Part shown: one piece after another, positions 1 to 10,522 of the stretch
Layout: each line of letters begins with the position of its first letter
Numbering within the stretch: the stretch's first letter is position 1
NCBI GenBank assembly: GCA_946122785.1
Contig: CAMGYJ010000002.1
Span: 12,970,839-13,034,838 of the forward strand
Reading direction: 5' to 3'
Source of the DNA: Linum tenue
Taxonomy: Eukaryota; Streptophyta; Magnoliopsida; Malpighiales; Linaceae
Length of the DNA: 64,000 bases
Made by a program: the position numbers and the translations under genes
The notes under the pieces: generated by a model
Database searches by the model: none
What the model was told of the DNA's origin: nothing
What the model saw: the letters and a program-made list of their open reading frames with translations, nothing else

Positions 1-432
1 GTGACGTCCAAGCTTGCGTAGTAGGCAACCTGAAACTGGAAAATGACTTAGCCTAAAATCAGGGTTACTTCTAATGATTGAGATGGCTTCTTGTTCAAGC
101 CACAAAAACTTGTAGAGTGATCCAAATAGAATCATATCAAGACTACAAGAAAGCCAAATACACTTCTAACTAGTATTCATAAACAATTGAAGAATAAATA
201 TTACATTTAGACAAACTCGTATTCGTAAGTGTCTAACAAGAAATCAAAAGTTTCCAACTAATTTCAACTTTTTTTAATTAGTATTCTAGTCACAACAAAG
301 TAATATTCATGATTACAAGTGTCCTGTCATCATTTTCTTACAAAAAGATAGTCATATATTGATTTAAACAAAAAATCATTACATCCTAGAATTTAACCAG
401 GCCAAAAAATCAAAGAAACGACACGTAGTCGG
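1..432. other. AT-rich stretch without genes
   Basis: No coding sequence is visible. It lies downstream of the LINE-B stop codon (minus strand), so it is probably LINE 3' untranslated sequence and flank. I could not place a poly(A) tail or target duplication, so the LINE 3' end is undefined. Confidence 0.4.
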
Positions 433-1262
433 TTACAATGAAAGGGCCTTTCTAGCCACGAAATTGGCTACCCTATTGCTACTCCGACCTACAAATCGCA
501 CATTAATCCCATTGCGAAGTAGCGAAATAGCACACGACCTCCTCGAGGATGAATCTCGTCCGATTATCTCGGGTATCTGCCTAATTGATTTTATCAATGA
601 TCACTTTGGCATCGTCTTCAAACCTCATCTCCGTAAATCCATTCTGTAGATACCAGAGAATAGCCTCCCGGAGAACAAGAAGCTCGACAACCATAGGATC
701 ATCAATATCAGCAAACTGCACCCCTTTAGCCAAGAGGATTCTCCTGCTTGGTTCATGATAATCATTCCCCCTACCGAATGGGACTCACACTTAGTTGCCC
801 CATCCCACATATAGATAACAGGATTAGGGTGTCCCCCATCCAAGGAGCTGACTTGTGGGATAGATGATCGAAGGATATAGTCAACTGGCAAACTAATACA
901 CTCTTGGTACTGCTAGTGAAATTGTCGCATAATAGCTGAGATCTCAAACTGTTTGCCCTCAAAGACAATCCAATTCCGTGATCGCCAAATCCTCCACAGG
1001 ACCGCAACAACCTCCATAAACATTTGAGTTTGATGTAATAATACCATCAACTTTTAATGAAGAGAGGAAAAGTGTGACGATGCAAACCTTGCCTATTCGA
1101 GTCCCGAATGAACCCATAAAGCCACTGGGCAATCAAGAAACAAAATTTCCATTGTTTTTTATTCTGCCCAACAAATCACACATCTGGGAAGCACTTGAAC
1201 TTCCTCCTCAATTAGGGCTTCCGTCGTTGGAAGGATCCTGTGGAATATTTGCAATAGGAACA
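433..1262 (-). pseudogene. LINE-B 3' part: zinc-binding RT-associated region and RNase H domain (broken)
   Basis: This is the C-terminal third of a plant L1-type ORF2. Near 1100-1262 the minus strand reads the zf-RVT region with a PPKLKVFL-like motif and a later CVIC pair. Near 430-880 it reads an RNase H (RVT_3) domain: GGMIIMNQAGE, then VVELLVLREAILWYLQNG, then the end motif VRFVGRSSNRVANFVARKAL, followed by a stop at 433-435. Frameshifts and stops interrupt it (for example a TAG after the segment ending VIIDKIN), so it is dead. It continues the LINE piece at 8358-10522; the two are separated only by an LTR element. Family assignment is secure from motif order; activity is excluded by the lesions. 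Confidence 0.85.
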
Positions 1263-1785
1263 TGATTCGGGCCTAATTGCATACTTTTTATCCCCGTTTC
1301 TCCTTGATGTTTGTTACAATTGAGCTCCAAAAAGCAGTGGTTTTACGCTAGGTTTCGTGTGTTTCAGATTCTAATAGGTGAAACCAACCCCAGAGTCGAA
1401 AATTGGAAGAAAAGGGGCAAAGAGGAGGAAACCGCAAGTGTTCAAGGTCTGCCATTGGAGTTCATGGTCTTACAGGACCGTGAACTGGAGCCATAATCCG
1501 TGAACAAATGAGTGTCTAGAGAATATTTTGAGGTTACTAATGGCAGGGTTGTTCACGGTCACTAAGACCGTGAATATAAGCCTCAGAACGTGAACTTAGG
1601 GATGTGAAGCGATGCGTTTTGGTTTAGCACACTGTGTTCATGGACACATTTTGGTTCAACAAGTGAACTGAGGTCTAAGACCTTGAACTGATCAACACGT
1701 CCTTGAACTGATGAACGCGTCCTTGAACTAAGACCTTGAATTGAATGAACTGAGGTCTTTGGCCGTGAACAGAGCCCGATTTGGG

Positions 1786-1793
1786 TATAAAAG
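1786..1793 (+). promoter_or_regulatory. TATA box in 5' LTR
   Basis: TATAAAAG in a GGGTATAAAAGGAGAAGGG context, repeated at the same place in the 3' LTR (7013-7020). It probably directed transcription of the element from the U3/R boundary. Confidence 0.6.
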
Positions 1794-2225
1794 GAGAAGG
1801 GAGCTAAAGCAGAGGGGAGAGCTTTTAGGTAGGGTTTTAGTTTTCAGAATAAAGAGGGTTTCTATTGAGAGATTAGGGTTTCCCCTTCCCATTCTAGAGA
1901 GAGAAAGTGACACTCAAAGGAGGAAGAAGGAGATTGGGCTCAATTCAAGCTAGGGATTGAAGATTTCTTCATCTCAAGGGAGATTCAAGCAACAAGGGAG
2001 GAAGATTTCCACCTTTCCATGGTTCTTTTCTCTCCTTTCTGTTGTTTTCCTTTTCCTAGCTATGGATTAGCCTACCTATTCACTTGGGTGTTTGTAAACC
2101 CTAGCTACAATTATGTGAATGCTAGTATGAATTGAATGATTTGTGTGTGGTTCTATTTTAATTTGAATGTGGAGGTATTATTGAGAAATGATTGGGTTGT
2201 GTGAAAGCCTATCTATCTAATTGTC

Positions 2226-2610
2226 ATTCTGACCTAGCTTAGAAAGGGCTTAGGTTAGGAGGTTCATTGGGTGTTCATGGGCATTTAATACATCCTAGGC
2301 TAGTTTAGAGAGGAAACCTCCTTAGGTTAAGAGGCTCAATATTGTGATGGGGTTCTTGGGCATTTCATGCCTCCTAGGCTAGTTGAAAGAGGAAACCTCC
2401 TTCACCCAAGATGCTCGGTTTCCTTGGGCATTCAAAGCCTCCTAAACTAGTTTAGAGACAAACCCTCCTAATCTAAGTGGCTCATTTCGAGATGGGTTTC
2501 CTTGGGCCTTCAATGCCTTCTAAGCTAGTTTAGAGTGAACCCTCCTTAACTAAAGAGGCTCTATTAGAGATGGGTTTCCTTGGGCATTCTATGCCTCCTA
2601 TTCTAGGTTA
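2226..2610 (+). repeat. Degenerate ~83-bp tandem repeats in the 5' LTR
   Basis: About four to five diverged copies of a unit with CTTGGGCATTCAATGCCTCC, then CTAGTTTAGAGAG, then CCTCCTTA. The same array lies in the 3' LTR near 7450-7835, so it predates insertion. Confidence 0.65.
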
Positions 2611-3275
2611 GTTAAAGGAAAAACTTCCTAATTCGCATTAGCACTTAGGGTTTGGTTGTGGGTGGCCGTCTGAACTCCAATTTGAGGGTGAAGTCTAACC
2701 ATTCCTTAGTTGATAGGTTGAGAGGGTCACGTAAGTGGCTTTGATCGTATCCCATTCCTCAACCTAGAGGCTAAGAGGGTAGCTTCGGTTGCTTGTTAGA
2801 CTTCCCTACGATTTATTACCCCCTAACCACACACGGTCGTTAGATTCTTCAAGTTATAATTGTTAGATAGGGAGAGCTACACCAGAGTGAACTCTTCTCT
2901 CATTGGGACAACCTCGATTTACTTTACTTGCTTGTTTCCATTTGTAGGGTTATTAGTTTTAAATTCAAAAGTGTTTTGCTAGATAACAACTTAAGCGATT
3001 GAAGTAGGGGTACAGTATGGACCGGCCCGGGTTTGACAATTAAATACTTGACCTATACTGCACCCAACTAGAGTTTAAAAAATTGGGCTCTAGTCGGGAT
3101 GAATTCACGGTGTAGTTTCATGCGAGTCAATTTTTACCCTAGCATTTTCTATCTTGCCTTTTTGTTTGTGTTTTGTGTTTTGTGTTGTGTTTTGTTTACC
3201 CACTCTTATCTTATAAGGGTGGTTTGTGTTTGGGTGATTTTGTTTTTGCGTTTTTGTTTGTGTAGGTTATGAATC

Positions 3276-4570
3276 ATGGATCCCAATGGCTTCTACAATA
3301 TGTGGGGGTATCCACAACCACCCGAATGGGGGTACCCTGGAGCTGCATGGAGTGAACGAGAAGGGGGAAGCCAAGTATCTGGGTTCTATTACCAACCCCC
3401 CTTCCAAGAAGAACAACCGTACCATTGAGGATATGAAGAGGCTTCCCCATATCAAGAAGATTTCCCTCCACAACCCGAGGAGAAATCCAAGTTGGAGTTG
3501 GCCATGGAAGCCTTCATGGGACAATCATCAACACCATGTGCCACTCCACAACTGGAGCCAAAGATAAACTCGGAGCTCATGGTGGAGAAATTTGCCTGGG
3601 GTAACGACGAGGGATGCTCCAATTTGGACCTTCCCATCGCCGGCCCTATCGACTCAACCTTTCTTCGGGAGGCGGAGGAGCTTCTCGACGCACGAAGGGG
3701 CAAGGAAAGCTTGTTAAGCAAGCATGTGCATAACTTGCTCGCAATCGCCTCATGCCATTTGAAGAAGAGAAAGAGGAGGTCGAAGAGTCAAGCCATGTGA
3801 CCCTTGAAAGAATGAGCTCCGACATGGATTTCCAACCCCTCCCTCCTCCCGGTTTGACACTAGAAGAGAAAGTGGCACGACCTTGTGAAAGCTATCGCCT
3901 CTCATTATTGGAGGATAAAGAGGAGGTTGAAGGGGCGCTCAATGACAACCATGTCGAGCTAGAGGAACTCACCCCGGAGAGCTCTCATGGTGAGGATGAA
4001 CAAGAAGGTTGCATTGATGAATCCCATCATCTTCCCCTGCCCGAAAGCAACTTTGAAGACCAAGACATGAGTGTGGAGGAGCAAGAGAATCCCTTCTATG
4101 ACCTTTCATGGCATCTTGCCCTCAAATTCGTGCTTGGCGACATGAATGGGAAGGAGAAAGAAGAGGTTGAAGAGGAGGAAGTGAGCATCGAAGAAGGGGA
4201 ATACCTTGATCCTTCCCAATGGGAGGAAATTGAAGAATAAGGAAGGGAGGTCGAGGAAGAAGGAGAAGGAGCAAGTGGTGTCAAAGATGAGGACGAGGTC
4301 GAGGTGGATGAAGCATCCACAAGTTACAAGTTCTACCAATGCTTTCCACCCAACCTCGATGCACTTTTGGAGAAGGACCCGTTTGCGGCTCTTTGGCAAT
4401 CCAAGGCCAAACCATCGGCGAGCCCTCTTGGTGGATGCGATGTTGGTAAATCAATGATGCACTACATGGTATGGGGCAAAGAGAAAGGAGAAGAAGAGGT
4501 CTCGGGGTTGGAGCCTCAAAGCCGATCAAGTTCACGAGCCCTAAAACATGGACTCGTCCAATGCTCGTGA
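3276..4570 (+). pseudogene. Acidic coiled protein ORF of the non-autonomous element, broken; family not recognised
   Basis: The start ATG at 3276 opens a frame MDPNGFYNMWGYPQPPEWGY, rich in P, G, W and Y, interrupted by TGA at 3426-3428. The same frame resumes (ELAMEAFMGQ, then LDLPIAGPIDSTFLREAEEL) to 3800. A frameshift around 3750 moves the reading to another frame, which runs PFEEEKEEVEESSHV through a very Glu-rich stretch, a TAA near 4240, then DEDEVEVDEASTSYKFYQCF and PPNLDALLEKDPFAALW to a stop at 4570. It sits where gag-pol would be, but I see no capsid, zinc knuckle, protease or RT motif. The ancestral protein would have been about 430 residues, acidic in its second half. Whether it is a structural protein or a captured host exon cannot be told from one copy. 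Confidence 0.6.
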
Positions 4571-4662
4571 CTTGAGATTTCATCTCACCGACGAGAAACT
4601 CCAAGGAGGTTCTTGGGTGGACTGAAACTTGAAGACAAATCGCCCGGCTCACGATGTTAAAA

Positions 4663-4688
4663 AAGCGCTTGTTGGGAGGCAACCCAAC
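4663..4688 (+). other. AAGCGCTT octamer and AGGCAA-loop hairpin
   Basis: The palindrome AAGCGCTT (4663-4670) is followed at once by stem GTTGGG, loop AGGCAA, stem CCCAAC (4671-4688). It lies ~90 bp after the ORF. The same arrangement follows the coding region of both gag-bearing Athila elements (13351-13376 and 37350-37375, minus strand), with a paired base change in the stem. Confidence 0.75.
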
Positions 4689-4851
4689 CGCCATCGGTTT
4701 GATTCCTTTTGGCTTTAATAAGTCGACCCTTTGTTTTGCCGCCTTCTTGCTCTTCCGGATCTCACCCGCCCTCCACTCCCGAACACCAACATTCACCACT
4801 ATCCGGTAACATCGTTCTACCTCCTTCTTTTACGCCATTGAGGGCAATGTC

Positions 4852-4870
4852 GAGCTTAAGTGTGGGGGGT
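4852..4870 (+). other. Internal polypurine-like tract
   Basis: GAGCTTAAGTGTGGGGGGT, preceded by GAGGGCAATGTC. A near copy (minus strand) is at 37061-37085 in the other Athila element, with the same CAATGTC-like lead. It could prime second plus-strand synthesis (a central polypurine tract); that role is inferred. Confidence 0.5.
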
Positions 4871-6587
4871 AGTCCATTATGCATGTGTGTGTGAATGTTT
4901 GGTGTGATTTTGAATGCTTGGAGCCTAGTTGTATGCTCAAATTTTTAAAATTTGAAGGCTCCAAGCATAACAACTTCTACATTTGCATGATCATAGTGGC
5001 ACCTTGTGGTGATTTGTTTTGAATCTCGTGGTTATTAGCATTATCTATGGATGATTTGCATGTGATTATGTGCAACCTATGATGATGATTGAGACATGTA
5101 TTAGGTTTGTGCATAGGTTCATTTCTCATGTGTTTGTGAACCGATAGATGTTTTGAATCAATTACTTGCTTTTCACAGTTGCCTATGCATCGAGTTTAGG
5201 GAATTAGATCGAATGATTGAGCACCTAGGTAGCCATGTGACACTTGTTCCGTTTGTTTCTTTCTTTGGCGATAGATCCCCCTTTACATAATGTGTAGCAT
5301 TCACGTTGTTGCTAGCAAGGAAGATGGAGGCATAGGTTTAGTCCACGACCCAAATGTTGACCGACCCGATCATATCATCCTTTAGTCAACCCCTTTGAGC
5401 CGTTTGTCTAAGGGTCGTTCTCATGTTATTTAGCTCACGCTACTTGAGCTTGGTTGATTTAGATAGAGAGACCCTACTTTCTTCGTGTCTACATCTTATC
5501 GAGTCATCCTTGTGTTTGGAAGCTCCATTCATACCATTTGAGCTTAAACGAGGTTCCACATGAGTGATTTGTGTATGATTTTTCTAAGAAGTGAAGTGAG
5601 TGTGGAGGTAGTTCGTAAAAGCGAGCATTATACTCCTTAAGTTAAAAAAAATGTGGCATGTTTTTAGCTCTCTATTGCCCCCAAAGAAAAGAAAAGCAAA
5701 ATGTAAAAAAAAAGAGATCAATAAGAGGGCAAAGAAGAAAAGAGAGTGTCCACCAAAAATATAATAAATGTTGAACATGCTCTTAGAAGTATTGCTTAGC
5801 ATGCAAGCTTTAGGAACACTTACATGTTGTTTGCCTACCACACTCTTGTGCTTGAAATTGACTAACAAATGTAAAAAGAAAGTATGTGTGACATGGTTTG
5901 GTGACTGGTTGTAGTTTGGAATTGATGGAAGTGCGGTTTTTTGCCGATGCTAGTGGCCATTGAGTGTATGAGAGGGTTCTAATCGAATCCTTAGAACTTT
6001 TTTTGGTTTTAGGATGGAAATGTGGAAGCTTATGCTATGTTTTCCACCACCCAAAAAGCATTTTCCCCATGTCCTATACCCTAGCCAGTCATTTGAACCT
6101 GTGTCTAAGACCTCCAGACAAGCTAGCAATGACACCAATCTTGTGAGTCTAGCATTTAGAGGCTACCATCATGGTAAATGGACGTTAGGATTGAGCGTGA
6201 ATATGCACATCTTTTGAATCAAATGGTCCTGACCCCACTGGTCGAGAGTAGTGATTCATTCATCATGTTTTATTCATTTCTTATACCCCGGTGAAGACCT
6301 AAGTTGCTTGATCATTCGTTCCTATGATGTGATCTTCATGCATGAGTAATTGTGATTGGTGAGTCATCGAGGCATGTTGTGTGTGGGTTCGTGAATAATG
6401 TAAGAACTCTTCTTTTGCACAATCTTAACACAGTTAAATGTCGTTTGTGGTGGTTGCCGTGATTACTTTGTTTTTGTACATAAGTCGGTATCAAATAACC
6501 ATTGTGGTCCATTTATTTTATGTCCTATGACATTCCCCAAAAATTCTGTTGAAAAAGAAGTTGTGAGCTTACCTTGTTTTGTACTTG
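4871..6587 (+). other. Non-coding 3' module of the Athila-like element
   Basis: No supported ORF. It shares scattered blocks with 35566-37060 (reverse strand), such as TACCCCGGTGAAGACCTA near 6283 and the GACCCCACTGGTCGAGAGTA block near 6231. In complete Athila elements an env-like ORF can occupy this place; none is visible here. Confidence 0.6.
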
Positions 6588-6626
6588 GTTTGCTTGGGGA
6601 CAAGCAAACGTCTAAGTGTGGGGGGG
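6588..6626 (+). other. Hairpin plus terminal polypurine tract
   Basis: Perfect 9-bp stem GTTTGCTTG / CAAGCAAAC with loop GGGA (6588-6609), then AAGTGTGGGGGGG directly against the 3' LTR (starts 6627). The tract is the expected plus-strand primer. The hairpin is also found next to the polypurine tract of the element ending at 35523. Confidence 0.75.
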
Positions 6627-8357
6627 TGATTCAGGCCTAATTGTACACTTTTTATCCCCGTTTCTCTTGAAGTTTGTTGCAATTGAGCTCCAAAAAGGGG
6701 TGGTTTTATGCTAGGTTTCGTGTGTTTCAATGTGTTTCAGATTCTAACAGGTGAAATCAACCCCCCGAGTCGAAAGTTGGAAGAAAGGGGCAAAGAGGAG
6801 AAAACAGCCTGTGTTCAAGGTCTACCATTGGAGTGCACGGTCTTACAGGACCGTGAACAAAGGAGCGTCCAGAGAAGTTTTTGAGGTTGCTGACGCCAGG
6901 GTTGTTCAAGATTGCTAAGGCCGTGAACATAAGCCTCATACCTTGAACTAAGGTCTAAGAACTTGAACTGAGTGAACTGAGGTCTTAGACCGTGAATAGA
7001 ACCCGATCTATGTATAAAAGGAGAAGGGAGCTGAAGGAGAGGGGAGAGCTTTTAGGTAGGGTTTTATTTTTCAGAATAAAGAGGGTTTCTAGTGAGAGAT
7101 TACAGTTTCCCCTTCCCATTCCAGAGAGAGAAAGTGATACTCAAAGGAGGAAGAAGGAGATTGGGCTCAATTCAAGCTAGGGGATTGAAGATTTTTCTTC
7201 TCAAGGGAGATTCAAGCAACAAGGGAGGAAGATTTTCACCTCTCCATGGTTCTTTCTCTCCTTTTTGTTGTTTTCCTTTGCCTAGCTATGGATTAACCTC
7301 CCTATTCACTTGGTTGTTTGTAAACCCTAACTACAATTATGTGAATGCTTGTATGAATTGAATGATTTGTGTGTGGTTGTATTTTAATTTGAATGTGGAG
7401 GTATTATTGAGAAATGATTGTGTTGTGTGAAAACCTATCAATCTAATTGTCATTTTAACCTAGCTTAGAGAGGAGACCTCCTTAGGTTAGGAGGTTCATT
7501 GGGTGTTCATGGGCATTTCATACCTCATAGGCTAGTTTAGAGAGGAAACCTCCTTAGGTTAAAAGGCTCAATATTGAGATGGGGTTCTTGGACATTTCAT
7601 GCCTCCTAGGCTAGTTTAGAGAGGAAACCACTTTTACCTAAGAGGCTTGGTTTCCTTGGTCATTCAAAGCCTCATAAACTAGTTTAGAGAGAACCCTCTT
7701 TAACCTGAGAGGCTTATTTCGAGATGGGTTTCCTTGGGCATTCAATGCCTCCTAAGCTAGTTTAGAGAGAACTCTCCTTAACTTAAGAGGTTCTATTAGA
7801 GATGGGTTTCCTTGGGCATTCTATGCCTCCTATTCTAGGTTAGTTAAAGGGCAAACCTCCTAATTCGCATTAGCACTTAGGGTTTGGTTGTGGGTGGCCG
7901 TCCGAACTCCAATTCGAGGGTGAAGTCTAACCATTCCTTAGTTGATAGGTTGAGAGGTCACGTAAGTGGCTTGGATCGTATCCCATTCCTCAACCTAGAG
8001 GCTAAGAGGGTATCTTAGATTGCTTGTTAGACTTCCCTATGGTTTATGACCCTCTAAGCACACACGGTCGTTTGATTCTTCAAGTCATAATTGTTAGCTA
8101 GGGGGAGTAACACCCGAGTGAACTCTTCTCTCATTGGAAAAACCTCGATTTACTTTACTTGCTTGTTTCCATTTGTAGGCTTATTAGTTTTAAACTCGTA
8201 ACCGTTTTGCTAGATAACAACTTAAGCGATTGAAGTAGGGGTACATGGATCGGCCCAGGTTTGACAATTAAATACTTGCCCTATACTGTACCGGCCTAGA
8301 GTTTAAAAACTTGGGCTCTAGTCGGGATTAATTCGTGGTGTAGTTTCGTGCGAGTCA
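6627..8357 (+). repeat. 3' LTR
   Basis: Begins TGATTCAGGCC straight after the polypurine tract and ends GCGAGTCA before the gaaca duplication. TATA box at 7013-7020. Many substitutions and indels relative to the 5' LTR. Confidence 0.9.
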
Positions 8358-10522
8358 GAACACTTTTAATTTTGGTGGAATATGGGCTCCCCACAAGCAA
8401 ATCCAGCTTGACCTATCCATCCAACTAGATGTGGGCCGCCACCGACCATCCTACTTATCTAACAAGACAGCAAAATGATAGGCCGATTTGACAGTGAAAA
8501 TTCCATCACACGTGTCATGCTAAATCAGCCTATCCTCAACATCCTGACGAGGAAGTGGGATAGCTTTGATGAAATGACAAGTCATCGGATCAAACCACTC
8601 GTTAAGTTTTAGATCACAGCACTAGCCCTCCCCTTGGAAAATCACCTTCGCAACCTTCTCAGGTAGCAGCGGAGGATTATACATAGGGTGACAAGGGTGT
8701 ATTCGAGGAATCCAATTAGAGTGAAGGAGAGAAGCTGACCATCCATTTTCAATCTGCCATCGCAACCCCTTAATTAATAACTGTCGGCCATAAAGGATAC
8801 TCTGCCATCCCCAAGACAGGCGAGATCCCGCAGTAGCATTGAGGAAAGTCATTGTTGGAAAATATTTCCCTTTGTAAACCTGGGTCAGGAGCGACTGAGG
8901 TTCATCAAGGATGCGCCATCCAATCTTGGCCAGGAGCGCCTGATTAAAATGTTCAAATCTGCGAAACTCCATTCCCCCGTCGTGTTTATTCCGACACATA
9001 TTTAGCCAAGACATCTATCGTATTCGGGAATGACCCTCTTCAACGCCCCACCAAAATTTGACTACGTGTCTATCTAATAGTCGACAAAGTGAGAGAGGAA
9101 GTTTGGAACAGGAATTGACATGTAATGGCAAAGCTAAAACCACTTATTTAATCAATGTCTCTTTTGTTTCCCAAGACAGTGTCCTTTGCTTCCACCCATG
9201 TAGTCGCTCGAGCAATTCTCCTTCCAAAAACCGAAAGGTAGCCATTTTAGATTGGGCGATTAGAGTGGGCAACCCAAGATATTTATCATGGACCCCCACA
9301 GCGACTCCCATAATCTGAGCAAGAATCTTGGTCGGACAGAGAAATATTTTTAATAAAACATACCGCCGATTTAGCCAAGTTAACCCGTTTGGCCACTGAG
9401 TTCCTCATACTCGTTTAAAACCTCAATCAGATTTTCTCATTCCTGCAAAAGAACCTCTGAGGAATATATAAGAGTCATCTGGAAAAAAATAGATGCGAAA
9501 TTCGTGGAGCTGTAGGGGAAACTTTAACCCCTTCTAGCTTCCCTTACGAAATGACCTTCCGAAGGAGCAACAAATCCCTCCATGCAAATCACAAACAAGA
9601 GAAGGGATAGTGGGTCCCCCTTCCTGAGACCTCTTGAGGGTGTGAAAAACCTCTCTGGTGTGCCATTCATAAGGACCAGGAACGACGTTGAGCTGAGGCA
9701 TTCTTGGATCCAGCCTCTCTAGGTAGAGTTAAAACCCAATTTGTCCAAAACTGCGAGGAGAAATGGTCATTCGACTATATCATGGGCATTTTCCATGTCA
9801 ACCTTTAAATCCATGTACCTTTTCTTGCCACGGGTTTTGATTTTCAAATAGTGCAGCTCATGCCCTAGCAGGACATTCTCCACTATTTGTCGTTCACAGA
9901 TGAAAGCATTTTGTCCCTCCGAAATGATCTGAGGTAAGAAACGTGCTAGTCTTTCAAACATGATTTTGGTTATAATCTTATACAAAAAGTGGTATAAGTT
10001 TATTGACCTGATTTGCCTCATGTCTTCTACATTGTCCACTTTCGGGATCAATGACAACCAAATGTGACTAAAACTGCGGAGCAACCTCTTCGTAGAAAGG
10101 AAAGAACCGACTGCTTCTGTTACAGATTCACCCACAATATCCCAAAAGAACTTGAAATTTCCCAGTGAACTCATCAGACCCAGGTGCCTGCTTCGATCCC
10201 ATAGAGAGGACTGTTTTGCAAATTTCACTGGAAGGACCTTTGCTGTAAGACTAGCATTCATCTCTGCCATGACTTTGTGGGAAATCGGAAGCTCCGCGAC
10301 CCTCGCTTTCATGTTCAACACTTGATTTTCCGAGGTGAAAAGAGTTTGATAAAAATCTATGGCAATGATCGCCTTCCCTCTTTCCTCGGTGATCCAGTCC
10401 CCACTGTCATTTCGTAATCCGGACACAAAGTTTTGCTTTCTGCGAAAGTGTCTTGTCATCATTCTTCTGCTATTCTTTGTCTCTTTCAGCCTCATCACCA
10501 TATCCCAAAGAATTAATTTCAC
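8358..10522 (-). pseudogene. LINE-B 5' part: L1-type reverse transcriptase (broken, 5'-truncated)
   Basis: Minus strand. From 10522 down: an N-terminal RT lead-in (RNDSGDWITEERGKAI, then a YQTLF-type segment), SLIPKVDNVEDMR, YKIITKIMFERLARFLPQII, EGQNAFICERQIVENVLLGH, then LKVDMENAHDIVE, which corresponds to the KVDM.KAYD.V RT motif. Further on, [20 protein letters not shown] lies near 9600-9650 and the catalytic box reads FPDD at 9474-9485 instead of FADD. The 8622-9014 segment is the usual downstream region (FRRFEHFNQALLAKIGWRIL, then SRLSWGWQSIL). Several frame breaks between 9014 and 9767. ORF1 and the endonuclease are absent, consistent with 5' truncation. It continues at 433-1262. Confidence 0.88.

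Larger units (their letters stand above)
1263..3129 (+). repeat. 5' LTR
   Basis: Starts TGATTCGGGCC and ends GCGAGTCA, matching 6627-8357. It is ~136 bp longer than its partner, largely because of extra copies of a CCTTGAACTGATGAACGCGT-like motif around 1640-1750. TATA box at 1786-1793. Confidence 0.9.
1263..8357 (+). mobile_element. Non-autonomous Athila-related LTR retrotransposon with its own acidic ORF, no gag or pol
   Basis: It is flanked by a perfect 5-bp target duplication gaaca (1258-1262 and 8358-8362). The LTRs begin TGATTC and end GAGTCA. Internal sequence of ~3.5 kb holds one broken ORF (3276-4570), then a ~1.8-kb non-coding stretch resembling the 3' region of the Athila element at 34160-40785, then a hairpin and polypurine tract at the 3' LTR. 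No reverse transcriptase, integrase or gag motif is present. The primer-binding site is missing (see findings). The LTRs differ clearly in sequence and length (1,867 versus 1,731 bp), so the insertion is older than the two gag-bearing Athila elements here. It sits inside LINE-B; removing it with one gaaca restores the LINE reading frame. Confidence 0.9.

Noticed and set aside
1263..8357. Integrated pararetrovirus
   Set aside because: No movement protein, coat or reverse transcriptase motif; LTRs with target duplication and polypurine tract show an LTR retrotransposon.
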